Assembly (NCBI GenBank): GCA_023511795.1
Contig: JAIMAU010000017.1
Coordinates: 1-39,375, forward strand
DNA: 39,375 nucleotides
DNA from: Armatimonadota bacterium
GTDB taxonomy: Bacteria; Armatimonadota; UBA5829; DTJY01
Reading direction: 5' to 3'
In this document: positions 16,631 to 24,848 of the stretch, in pieces
Layout of the letters: each line of letters opens with the position of its first letter
How positions within the stretch are numbered: position 1 is the stretch's first letter
The notes under the pieces: generated by a model
The model's database searches: none
What the model saw: the letters and a program-made list of their open reading frames with translations, nothing else
What the model was told of the DNA's origin: nothing
Made by a program: the position numbers and the translations under genes

Positions 16631-19462
16631 ATGGGCTTGCTCAACCGCATCATTTGGGCTACCACGGTCTTTGTTGTATTGATTATGGAGCCCTCTGCTT
16701 TGGCTATGCGGTCAATAGTGATTAGAAACAATCATGACCTGCCATACATGGGGCCAGTTACCTTCCTAGCGAATTCCGCAGATGGATATTTTGAGGCTAA
16801 AAATGGCATTGCAGAGGTAGCAAAGGGAAGGGCTTATGTGCTTATTGATATGCCCGGGCATTCGCAACTGCGCTTAACGCGAAAAGGAGATGGCCACCGA
16901 AAAGATAGTCTCCTTTTCCAAAGCATCCTCTCCGTGGAGCCGATGGCAGGTGGCCTTAGGCTTCTCTGTCGCGGCGTGGAGATAGGGCGCGTTGAGCTCG
17001 GGTTAGTGGTCGTGCCAGGCACGGAAGCCGGCACGGCCCACGCAGTGTCTTGCTTTGAACCGTTAAGCTTCGAATTCAGGGGCAAAAGATTGATAACTGG
17101 TAAGTGCCAGAACTCCGGCTACGACATCGAAATTTTGGTCATGCCATGCGCCGCCGGATTCGTTGATTTTGATGTAAAACTTACCAGGTCGGAGGGTAAT
17201 TCGGAGAAGGCATATGTTGCCCTTGTGAGGCGAGTTGCAACACCTGGAATCAAGCACTTGAGAATGCGTTGGTGTGGGAAAGTTATCGAGGGTTTGGATG
17301 AACCAGCTAAATATCACAGGAACTTCACAATGACCCACGGCGCCGATTGGTGCTCTTGGAGGGCGGGTGGTTTCCACTTTGCAGCAGTAAATGGCTTTGC
17401 GGCGGGACTGACCGCTGAGGAGAAACCAGGTCGCTGGATTGCCGTCAATAGCTACTACATCCGTGAGGCAGTTCGAAAAGATGGCGACAGCGTGTATTTG
17501 GTTTCCCAAATTGCTGGGCCAAGTCCCGAACAAGAGCGCTCACGTTCACAGTTGCCAACTTCCTATGTTCCTCCCATAAAAGGTGAGCCAGTTCGACTGC
17601 GGTGGCGGCTGGCAATTGCTGAGAAGCCTAGGGTTGGGTGGGAGGACAGCCAACTATTTGTATATTCAGGTTTTCAGCGCGTGGTTGATTTGGGTGATAC
17701 TGTAATAGTTGACCTGGGTGTTCCATTTGTTGAGTTTGGAACAAGCTATTTTCCTTATTCGACTATGTGCGAGAACTTTGACTATTATAGAGTGTCTGGT
17801 CTTGACCGAGAAGGCTGGTGGCCTTTCTCGCCAAAGCTATGGAAAAAATGGCGGGATTTAACTCCTCAAATGAAGACCGACCTTAGAATCATTCGCTCGA
17901 TGGGTTTCGATTGGGTGCGCCTGCACCACTTGGAGCTTCTCGGCGAGATGGATAGAAAAGATGCCCTTGCGTTTCTTGATTTCTACATGAGTGAGTGCCG
18001 CATGCTTGGGCTCAAAGTGTTGGTAGACACTGCAGGCTCGCCGGAATGGATGCAAACCATTGCCCGTCGGTATAGTGATGTTGTAAAGCGGGTTGAGTTG
18101 GAAAATGAAATTCTGATCCCAGGGATAAAACCAGGTGATGCGGAACGCTGGACTGCTCAGTACAATGCAATCAAGAAAATCTCCCCTGATACGCAAGTTT
18201 TTCTCACCGGCAACTGCAATGTTGGGATGTTTGATCGTCTCTTGCGGCTGGGAGTGCCTTTCGACCGCGCAGGATATCATTTCTACCAACACGGTCCAGA
18301 ATGGGACATCGCGACTTCGTCTATTGCACTTGCCATGGCAGGCTATGCCCGAACCATCTGCCGCGAGCCAACGCTTGGTGAGTTCAATTGGAAGATATTG
18401 ACTCGCTGGACTTCCGAAGCCCGAGCAAGGGAGTTTGCAAAGATATACGGCGGAATGCTCAAACCGAGAGCGATACCCGAGTTTATGCAGTTCCACTGGC
18501 AGGAAACGCTGAGTGTGAATCCGCGGCTTACTCGCCAGGGCATTCGCCATTATGAGACAATCCATCTTGACCGCCGACCAAAACCTGAGGCGGTGGAGCT
18601 AATGGGGCTTATACGACGGTATGCACGGCCCGATTCTCCCATTCGCATGTTTCCAATTACAATTGGAGAGACAGTATTTAGGGACGGCAGAGCCACGGCT
18701 AATTTTACTATCGAGAACAAGACTAGTAGGACGATATCGCTGAGGCTTTCGGCAGTTGCTTTCGGTAGTATAAAATCGCGGCTGCTCACGGGGTCATCAG
18801 TTGCCATTAAGCCTGGTGGAAAGGCGGAGGGAAGTATCGAAATCTTGCTGATGCCCGGCGCGCAAGTAGGCACTTATCATCACTTCCTTAAGGCTGACTA
18901 CCCAGGAGGTAGTGCTTGCGGCTGGGGAATTGCTTCTAATCAAGGGATGCCCAAGTTCAGCGACCCTGTTATGCCCGACCTCGTGGAGTATCCCCAGGGA
19001 CCTGGTGTTGTTAAGCAATTTGATTATGCCCATCCTATAACTGTTGCATTTGGCAAGGATTCGCCGGCGCTGGAATTGGAAATGGCTTACCAAATTTTCA
19101 ATACTCTTCAATCTGCGACAGGCCGACCACTCTACTTGTGCAGTGTTGAGGATTTGCCTAAAGAGCGGATGGCGAACGATAATTTAATTTTAGTTGGCAC
19201 TCCGAAAACAAACATGTTGATTGGCAATCTATCACAAAGCATTCCTAAAGACAAAGGAGTGGTCATACTTCATAATGCCAGCAATGGCCGCCAGTGGCTA
19301 ATTCTTACAGGCGAGTCAAAGGAACTCGTTGCGGCGGCTGCGACTGAGTTCACCTTGAGGTATTGGGTGAACGCAAAGGATTCCGTTATTAGGATAGCTG
19401 GCATGGAGAAAGGCGCCGCCCTGGGAAACCGCGCTAAGCCTGGGGAAGTTAACATGCCTTAA
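16631..19462 (+). CDS. Secreted clan GH-A-like glycoside hydrolase
   Basis: 943 residues from ATG 16631, with GGAG eight bases upstream and a signal peptide (about 1-25). An N-terminal beta-rich region (about 30-340) precedes a TIM-barrel region (about 350-680) containing IRSMGFDWVRLHH, typical of GH-A barrels. Candidate catalytic glutamates are Glu493 in VELENEILIPG (after strand 4) and Glu584 in TLGEFNWK (after strand 7); the 91-residue spacing is plausible but short. C-terminal beta domains (about 680-790) and an alpha/beta segment (about 800-930, with LILVGTPKTN) follow. I cannot assign a GH number. It is the first gene of the plus-strand arm of the divergent glycan locus and is followed after 67 bases by a URO-D-family gene. 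Confidence 0.7.
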   Translation: MGLLNRIIWATTVFVVLIMEPSALAMRSIVIRNNHDLPYMGPVTFLANSADGYFEAKNGIAEVAKGRAYVLIDMPGHSQLRLTRKGDGHRKDSLLFQSILSVEPMAGGLRLLCRGVEIGRVELGLVVVPGTEAGTAHAVSCFEPLSFEFRGKRLITGKCQNSGYDIEILVMPCAAGFVDFDVKLTRSEGNSEKAYVALVRRVATPGIKHLRMRWCGKVIEGLDEPAKYHRNFTMTHGADWCSWRAGGFHFAAVNGFAAGLTAEEKPGRWIAVNSYYIREAVRKDGDSVYLVSQIAGPSPEQERSRSQLPTSYVPPIKGEPVRLRWRLAIAEKPRVGWEDSQLFVYSGFQRVVDLGDTVIVDLGVPFVEFGTSYFPYSTMCENFDYYRVSGLDREGWWPFSPKLWKKWRDLTPQMKTDLRIIRSMGFDWVRLHHLELLGEMDRKDALAFLDFYMSECRMLGLKVLVDTAGSPEWMQTIARRYSDVVKRVELENEILIPGIKPGDAERWTAQYNAIKKISPDTQVFLTGNCNVGMFDRLLRLGVPFDRAGYHFYQHGPEWDIATSSIALAMAGYARTICREPTLGEFNWKILTRWTSEARAREFAKIYGGMLKPRAIPEFMQFHWQETLSVNPRLTRQGIRHYETIHLDRRPKPEAVELMGLIRRYARPDSPIRMFPITIGETVFRDGRATANFTIENKTSRTISLRLSAVAFGSIKSRLLTGSSVAIKPGGKAEGSIEILLMPGAQVGTYHHFLKADYPGGSACGWGIASNQGMPKFSDPVMPDLVEYPQGPGVVKQFDYAHPITVAFGKDSPALELEMAYQIFNTLQSATGRPLYLCSVEDLPKERMANDNLILVGTPKTNMLIGNLSQSIPKDKGVVILHNASNGRQWLILTGESKELVAAAATEFTLRYWVNAKDSVIRIAGMEKGAALGNRAKPGEVNMP

Positions 19463-19529
19463 AAATTAGCGCTGGCTTTTCGAAATTAGAATAGCCTTCC
19501 GCGACTTTTCCAAAAGTAAGGAGCAACAG

Positions 19530-20567
19530 ATGAAAAAAGACCAATTCGAGCAGTTGAAGGCGATTGTGCAAGGAGCTAAGATCAAGCCTCCAGTAGCTTT
19601 ATTAGTTGACAGCCCTTGGATTCCGCCGTTTGTAGGCATAGGGGCAATGGAATACTTCACAGAACCTGATAAATGGCTGGAGGCGAACCTGCACGTCGTC
19701 GAGCGCTTCCCTGACGTGATATTTATACCAGGCTTTTGGGTCGAATATGGAATGGCGATTGAGCCCTCTGCGCATGGGTGCAAAGTATCATGGTGGAAAG
19801 ATTCTCCACCTTCGGTTTCGCCTGTGCTCTCCGACATCTCCGAGGTCAGCCGGCTAACAGTACCATCGCCACAAAATGACGGACTAATGCCATTTGTGCT
19901 GCATCTTCAGCGGCGTGCCCAGGAACAGATTGCCCCAATGGGGTATTCAATTCGCATAGTCTCTGCCCGAGGTCCGCTAGCACTTGCAACATTCATTCGG
20001 GGGATTACCGAGTTCCTAATAGACATAAAAATTGAACCTGAGAACTCGCATCGTTTGCTCGATATTTGCACTGAAACCGTAATCCGCTGGCTGGATGCCC
20101 AAGCAAAGAACTTGCCCGATGTCGAGGCAATTTTCGTTCTTGATGACATAGTAGGTCTTTTATCACCAGCTGACTACGAAGAGTTCGCCCATCCATATCT
20201 TAAGCGAATATTTAATGCTTTTCATGGCATGCTCAAACTCTATCACAATGATGCGAATATTGAGCCATTTGCCGAGCGCCTCGCAGAAACGGGCTTTGAC
20301 ATCTTGAATTTCAGCCACCTAATAGACGCCGGCGAACTCTATCGGCGGATTGGAGACAAGGTAGTCCTAATGGGGAATGTCCCGCCTCTTCAGGTGCTGA
20401 CAGAGGGGACGCCGGAGCAGGTGAAAGAAAGCGCCAAGCGAGCGCTTGATGGGACTGGAGGGCGAATAATACTCTCAGCTGGCGGCGGCACGAATCCCGG
20501 CACATCAGCTGAGAATATAGATGCTCTTGTCCAAGCGGCGCGGGAGTGGTCAGAAAGCCATGGCTAG
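19530..20567 (+). CDS. URO-D-superfamily protein (not HemE)
   Basis: 345 residues, start ATG 19530 with AAGGAG seven bases upstream. The TIM-barrel uroporphyrinogen decarboxylase/MtaA-type methyltransferase fold is recognisable from IRIVSARGPLALA, LDDIVGLLSPADYEEFAHPYLKRI, LYHNDANIEPF, NFSHLIDAGELYRRIGDKVVLMGNVPP and GGRIILSAGGGTNPGT. It lacks HemE's N-terminal arginine-rich substrate motif. In MtaA/CmuA-type methyltransferases zinc is held by His-X-Cys and a distal Cys; here the equivalent positions read HND and GGTNPG, so the cysteines are absent and classical methyltransfer is doubtful. It shares the operon with the GH-A-like hydrolase, so a role tied to glycan or small-molecule breakdown is possible but unproven. 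Confidence 0.75.
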   Translation: MKKDQFEQLKAIVQGAKIKPPVALLVDSPWIPPFVGIGAMEYFTEPDKWLEANLHVVERFPDVIFIPGFWVEYGMAIEPSAHGCKVSWWKDSPPSVSPVLSDISEVSRLTVPSPQNDGLMPFVLHLQRRAQEQIAPMGYSIRIVSARGPLALATFIRGITEFLIDIKIEPENSHRLLDICTETVIRWLDAQAKNLPDVEAIFVLDDIVGLLSPADYEEFAHPYLKRIFNAFHGMLKLYHNDANIEPFAERLAETGFDILNFSHLIDAGELYRRIGDKVVLMGNVPPLQVLTEGTPEQVKESAKRALDGTGGRIILSAGGGTNPGTSAENIDALVQAAREWSESHG

Positions 20568-20575
20568 CTTTGCCG

Positions 20576-21628
20576 CTAATTGCTCGATGCGTGCCTAGGA
20601 TATCTCTTTCCGAGGAATTTCATCCCGGCAAGAACGATTACAATAGCTTGGATAACCGTGACAATCTCCTTTGGCGTTTCGGTGATTAGCTGCATGCTTA
20701 CCGCGCCATTTCTCAGTGCGCCAAAGAGGAGTGCTGAAAGCGCTGTTCCGACGGCAGTGTTATTGCCAAGAAGAGCGACAGCAATGCTGTCGAATCCATA
20801 GCCGGGGGAGAATTGGTCATAGAACCGATGGTGTACCCCTAGAACTTCAACTGCACCCGCGAGTCCTGCCAGCCCGCCGCTGAATAACATAGCAAGCACA
20901 ACCATCCCTGGCACATTTATGCCGGATGCTCGGGCGGCGTCCTGGTTAGTGCCTACCACCTTTAGTTCATAGCCGACTACCGTGCGATTCATTAGGAATG
21001 CAAAGCCGATGACACCAAGAGCTGCTACGAGAATTCCCCAATGTGCGACTCCGAGGCTACCTAAAAAAGCGGTTGGCTGAATTTCGGGCGTCTGCGGTGC
21101 CATTGAGTTGGGGTCTTGAAATTGATTGGTTACAAGGTAGTGAGTGAGGTAAAACGCGATGTAGTTAAGCATGATTGTAGTGATGACCTCATGTACACCG
21201 CGTTTTGCCTTTAACAAGCCAGGCAGGAAGCCCCAAAGCGCACCCCCAAGGATTCCCGCAATGAGGCATAAGGGGATATGCAAGGACGCTGGCAGTTTTA
21301 GAATGTAACCAGCCAACGCTGCCGCAAGCCCGCCGATTAGAAGCTGACCCTCCACGCCAATGTTGAAAATCCCTGCACGGAGACCTAATGCTACCGCCAG
21401 CCCAGCAAGCGTAAGAGGGATTGCCTTGACAATGGTTTCGCAGACTGCCGGAACACTTCCAAATGCGCCGGAGAACATTGCGCCAAATGCGGCAAAGGGA
21501 TTTTCTCCTGATGCTAGGATAACTATCGCACCAATCCCAAATGCAATTCCCAGCGTTGCCAATGGATTGCCAGCCGCATGCAAGAAAGGCGGTAATCTGT
21601 TAATTATTGGGTGCTCTTTATGTTCCAC
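20576..21628 (-). CDS. ABC transporter permease, nucleoside/BMP-type importer
   Basis: 350 residues from a GTG at 21628, chosen because AAGGAAGAAGG lies a few bases upstream and the overlap with the ATPase stop is then 11 bases; a longer in-frame reading from TTG 21673 is unlikely. Eight to ten hydrophobic segments and the branched-chain/RbsC-like permease motifs LALRAGIFNIGVEGQLLIGG-type and GYELKVVGTNQDAARASGIN identify the NupP/YufP-like subfamily, inner-membrane channels for nucleosides or related compounds. In known systems two different permeases (NupP and NupQ types) pair with one ATPase and a BMP-family lipoprotein. Here nothing follows on this strand; the next gene is the convergent URO-D gene, nine bases away. 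Confidence 0.85.
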   Translation of the reverse strand: MEHKEHPIINRLPPFLHAAGNPLATLGIAFGIGAIVILASGENPFAAFGAMFSGAFGSVPAVCETIVKAIPLTLAGLAVALGLRAGIFNIGVEGQLLIGGLAAALAGYILKLPASLHIPLCLIAGILGGALWGFLPGLLKAKRGVHEVITTIMLNYIAFYLTHYLVTNQFQDPNSMAPQTPEIQPTAFLGSLGVAHWGILVAALGVIGFAFLMNRTVVGYELKVVGTNQDAARASGINVPGMVVLAMLFSGGLAGLAGAVEVLGVHHRFYDQFSPGYGFDSIAVALLGNNTAVGTALSALLFGALRNGAVSMQLITETPKEIVTVIQAIVIVLAGMKFLGKRYPRHASSN

Positions 21629-23174
21629 CTTGACCTTCTTCCTTTGACGAAGATGGCAAAATGCCTTCTCCAAGCATCAGTGCTCCCACATTCTGGGGGG
21701 TTGCCTCTTCTCTTTTTAAGATGCCGGCAATTCGACCTTGGAACATCACCATTACTCGATCGCTAAGGCTTAGTATTTCATCTAAGTCGTAGGATATCAA
21801 CAGAATTCCTGCTCCTTGGTTGCATGCTTTAATTAAGCGCATTCGGACCTCTGCCGATGCGCTTACGTCCAAGCCGCACGTTGGCTGGCTTGCAATCAGC
21901 AGTTTAGGCTCGCGCTCAAGTGCTCGGCCAAGCACGAGCTTTTGCTGATTTCCTCCTGAGAGCTGTCCGGCAGCTATTTCAGGGCCAATTGCTCTTATAT
22001 TGAGGTTCTCGATTAAGCGTGATGCATGCTCCCGACAAGCCCTTATATTAAGAATGCCAGCCTTCGCAATTGGTTCCTCCCAGTGTGAGCCAAGTATGGC
22101 ATTATCTATTATGCGATTCTCAGGCAGGAGAGCGAAGCGGCGGTCCTCAGGTATGTATGCAATTCTTGATTTGAGACGCTGGCTGACCGACGTGCCGATG
22201 ATTTCCCGACCATCAAGCTTGATGCTCCCCAAACCTTTGCGAAGTCCAATAAGCGCCTCCGCCAGCTCCCGCTGACCGTTGCCGTCAATTCCTGCGACGC
22301 CCAGGATTTCGCCAGGGTAAAGTTCGAAGCTTACTCCATTAACTGCGGGGACGCCGGATTCCCCAATTACTCTCAGGTTGCTTACTTTTAAGATGGGTTC
22401 ACTTGCTGAATCTACTGTTTTTCTAGCCTGCCTTGGTATTTCAAAATCGCCCTCACTGCCGACCATCAGTCGGGTAAGTTCATCGGCACTCGTTGAGGTG
22501 GTTTCAAGGCAGGCGACGGATTTGCCATGTCGAAGAACCGTCACCCGGTCGGAATAACCCAGCACCTCTCGGAGCTTGTGGCTAATGAGGATGATGCACA
22601 TACCGTCTTCAACCAATCGCCTGAGCATGGCAAACAGGCTTTCCACTTCCTGTGGTGCAAGCACGCTTGTTGGCTCATCGAGGATAAGTATTCGCGCTTG
22701 CCGGTAGAGTGCTTTGAGTATTTCCACTTTTTGTTGGGATGAGACAGACAAGTCGGCTACTCGGGCGTGAAGGTCAACATAAAGTCCGAACTGCTCGCAT
22801 ATCTCGCAAAGCCGTTTCTCTGCTGCATGATAGTCGGTTTGGAACAAGTAAGTTGGCTCACAACCTAAAATGATATTTTCCGGCGCTGTGAAAGCCTGTA
22901 CGAGCATAAAGCGCTGGTGAACCATGCCAATTTTTTGACTGATGGCATCGCGCGGGCTTTGTATTCTAACTGGCTTGCCGAAGATACGTATCTCTCCATG
23001 GTCAGGCATCAGCATGCCATAAAGGATGTTCATGAGGGTCGTTTTGCCAGCTCCATTCTCGCCGATAAGCGCATGCAATTCTCCCTGATAAGCAGTAAAA
23101 TCAACCTTATCGTTTGCAATAACGCTGGGGAAACGCTTTGTTATTGCTAGCATCTCGACGACAGGTGAATCCAT
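21618..23174 (-). CDS. ABC transporter ATPase, two nucleotide-binding domains, nucleoside/sugar type
   Basis: 518 residues: two fused ABC domains as in NupO/YufO and RbsA-like proteins. Domain 1 has Walker A GENGAGKTT (38-46), signature LSVSSQQK (142-149), Walker B RILILDEPTS (161-170) and the switch histidine in LISHK. Domain 2 has a degenerate P-loop (GIDGNGQRE) but an intact LSGGNQQK signature. This asymmetry is normal for the subfamily. The substrate class is inferred from the adjoining permease. Start ATG 23174 is preceded by AGGAAG. The gene opens the minus-strand transcript and overlaps the permease by 11 bases. The expected substrate-binding lipoprotein gene is not upstream; a leader of up to 250 bases with a strong hairpin is there instead. 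Confidence 0.88.
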   Translation of the reverse strand: MDSPVVEMLAITKRFPSVIANDKVDFTAYQGELHALIGENGAGKTTLMNILYGMLMPDHGEIRIFGKPVRIQSPRDAISQKIGMVHQRFMLVQAFTAPENIILGCEPTYLFQTDYHAAEKRLCEICEQFGLYVDLHARVADLSVSSQQKVEILKALYRQARILILDEPTSVLAPQEVESLFAMLRRLVEDGMCIILISHKLREVLGYSDRVTVLRHGKSVACLETTSTSADELTRLMVGSEGDFEIPRQARKTVDSASEPILKVSNLRVIGESGVPAVNGVSFELYPGEILGVAGIDGNGQRELAEALIGLRKGLGSIKLDGREIIGTSVSQRLKSRIAYIPEDRRFALLPENRIIDNAILGSHWEEPIAKAGILNIRACREHASRLIENLNIRAIGPEIAAGQLSGGNQQKLVLGRALEREPKLLIASQPTCGLDVSASAEVRMRLIKACNQGAGILLISYDLDEILSLSDRVMVMFQGRIAGILKREEATPQNVGALMLGEGILPSSSKEEGQGGT

Positions 23175-23217
23175 GCTTCCTATTTTTCCCTCTGGCTGGC
23201 GATGAGAATCAACTCGA

Positions 23218-23243
23218 TTCGCCAGTGCTTCAGCATTGGCGAA
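23218..23243 (-). promoter_or_regulatory. Strong hairpin in the ABC-importer leader
   Basis: An 11-base-pair stem (TTCGCCAGTGC with GCATTGGCGAA, one G-U pair) closes a TTCA loop 44 bases upstream of the ATPase start. No T-run follows on either strand. It may be a leader RNA structure or a protein site. I compared the leader mentally with the purine riboswitch and found only partial resemblance. Confidence 0.35.
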
Positions 23244-23381
23244 AAAGTAAACTGAAAGTATGCCGGGTAGAGTTTAAATGCTCAGTACCGATAACTTTAG
23301 AGAATATAAAATTGCAAAACCTTATTTGGCTTTAAAACTCATTAAACCATATCAATTCGGCATTCGAACTGTCAAATTAGG

Positions 23382-23387
23382 TATAAT
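23382..23387 (+). promoter_or_regulatory. -10 box upstream of the CCA-adding enzyme gene
   Basis: A perfect TATAAT lies 38 bases before ATG 23426. No good -35 element is visible at 16-18 bases. Confidence 0.4.
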
Positions 23388-23425
23388 AAGAAACAAACGT
23401 CAAAAATGTAAAGTAGCTACAAACC

Positions 23426-24793
23426 ATGAACCCTGCCATTGAGACAATAAGAGAAATCACGAAAGGAACGCCTTATGAGGGAAAGTTATTTCTAGTGGGC
23501 GGCTGTGTGCGCGATGAGATTATGGGCTTACCGCCAACAGAGGATGTCGATATTGTCTTTGAAGGCAGTGCCCTCGAACTTGCAAAGTTTCTATACGAGA
23601 AGGGAGTAGCTGACCACCGTCCTGTAACCTACCCGCGTTTTGGGACGGCGATGGTGACAATCAAAGGTCATACGGTAGAGCTTGTCAGCGCCAGGAGAGA
23701 GGTTTATACTCCGGAGAGTCGCAAGCCTGAGGTCGAATTTGCTGGGCTTTATGAAGATGTCCTGCGCCGCGATTTTACCATAAATACTCTTCTAAAAAAT
23801 CTGCACACCGGCGAGATTCTCGATTTGACTGGGCGGGGGAAAGCAGATATCGAAGCGAAAATAATTCGCACGCCAACCGACCCCGATGCTACCTTCTTTG
23901 ACGATCCACTTAGGATGCTTAGGGCAGTTAGGTTTGCAGTCAGATTAGGATTTGAGATAGACCCGCAAACCTGGGAGGCAATTACGAGAAATGCACCCAG
24001 ATTGGCAATCATCAGCGCTGAACGCATTCGCGACGAATTTGTGAAAATTCTTTTAAGCGACAACCAAGTGCGAGGCATTCGAATGCTCAAGCAAGCTGGT
24101 CTTCTCAAGGAGTTTGCTTGGGAGCTTCTCGAAATGCAAGGCGTTACCCAGGGCGGCCGCCATGTCTATGACGTATGGGAGCATACCCTTCACGCATTGG
24201 AGTCACTGCCGCGCCAAGCCGACCTTATCTTGCGGCTGGCTGTTCTCTTTCATGACGCAGGAAAACCTCGGACAAAAACGGTAGACAGCGAGGGGCATAT
24301 ACATTTTTACGGCCATGAAGTTAAGAGCGCCGAGATTGCTAGTCGAGTGCTGAATCGTCTAAAGTTTCCAAAGAGCGAAATCTCGCGCACAGTTCGTTTG
24401 GTTGAATTGCATATGCGGGTCGGCGAATACCGAAGTGAGTGGAAGGACTCAGCAGTCAAAAGGCTTATGCGCGAGGCGGGCGACGATATATCTGATCTCA
24501 TTGCGCTTTGCAAGGCAGATAGGAAAGGTTATGGGCCGCATGCTTCGACTGAGGAATTAGAAGAGCTAGAGCAAAGGATAGAAAAGATTATATTGAAAAT
24601 TCCAATTCACAAGATTGAAAGTCCATTAAATGGTTGGGAAATCATGGAAATTCTCAACATTCCACCTGGTCCGAAGTTGAGGCAAGTTAAGCAGTTCCTT
24701 CTAGAGGAAGTGCTCGAAGGCCGTCTTTCTCCCGGCGATAAAGAAGCAGCAAAGAAGTTGGTTCGAGAGAAGTTCGCTGCCGGTGCAACTTGA
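23426..24793 (+). CDS. cca: CCA-adding tRNA nucleotidyltransferase with HD domain
   Basis: 455 residues, class II nucleotidyltransferase/poly(A) polymerase family. The head domain has LVGGCVRDEIMG (23-34), the catalytic acidic pair Asp40 and Asp42 in TEDVDIVF, and RRDFTIN (114-120). The neck follows with DDPLRMLRAVRFAVRLGF (159-176). An HD domain has LFHDAGKP (274-281; His276, Asp277), giving the possible 2',3'-phosphodiesterase activity known for this subclass. It adds or repairs the CCA end of tRNAs in the cytoplasm; family members split into CCA-, A- and CC-adding enzymes, so the exact activity is not certain. Its ribosome binding site is weak. The following hydrolase gene starts 55 bases later on the same strand. 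Confidence 0.9.
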   Translation: MNPAIETIREITKGTPYEGKLFLVGGCVRDEIMGLPPTEDVDIVFEGSALELAKFLYEKGVADHRPVTYPRFGTAMVTIKGHTVELVSARREVYTPESRKPEVEFAGLYEDVLRRDFTINTLLKNLHTGEILDLTGRGKADIEAKIIRTPTDPDATFFDDPLRMLRAVRFAVRLGFEIDPQTWEAITRNAPRLAIISAERIRDEFVKILLSDNQVRGIRMLKQAGLLKEFAWELLEMQGVTQGGRHVYDVWEHTLHALESLPRQADLILRLAVLFHDAGKPRTKTVDSEGHIHFYGHEVKSAEIASRVLNRLKFPKSEISRTVRLVELHMRVGEYRSEWKDSAVKRLMREAGDDISDLIALCKADRKGYGPHASTEELEELEQRIEKIILKIPIHKIESPLNGWEIMEILNIPPGPKLRQVKQFLLEEVLEGRLSPGDKEAAKKLVREKFAAGAT

Positions 24794-24848
24794 CACCTCA
24801 ATCCGCAAGCCCTAAACTGGTAGCCAATTATCCTTAGAGGCAGGAACA

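Noticed and set aside
17858-18565. Minus-strand 235-codon frame inside the GH-A-like hydrolase
   Set aside because: It lies wholly antisense to a convincing gene, has no ribosome site and its composition looks random.
23244-23381. Purine riboswitch in the leader of the ABC importer
   Set aside because: ATATGG and an AGTTT-like segment are present on the minus strand, but the CTACC and L3 loop parts do not fit the consensus order.
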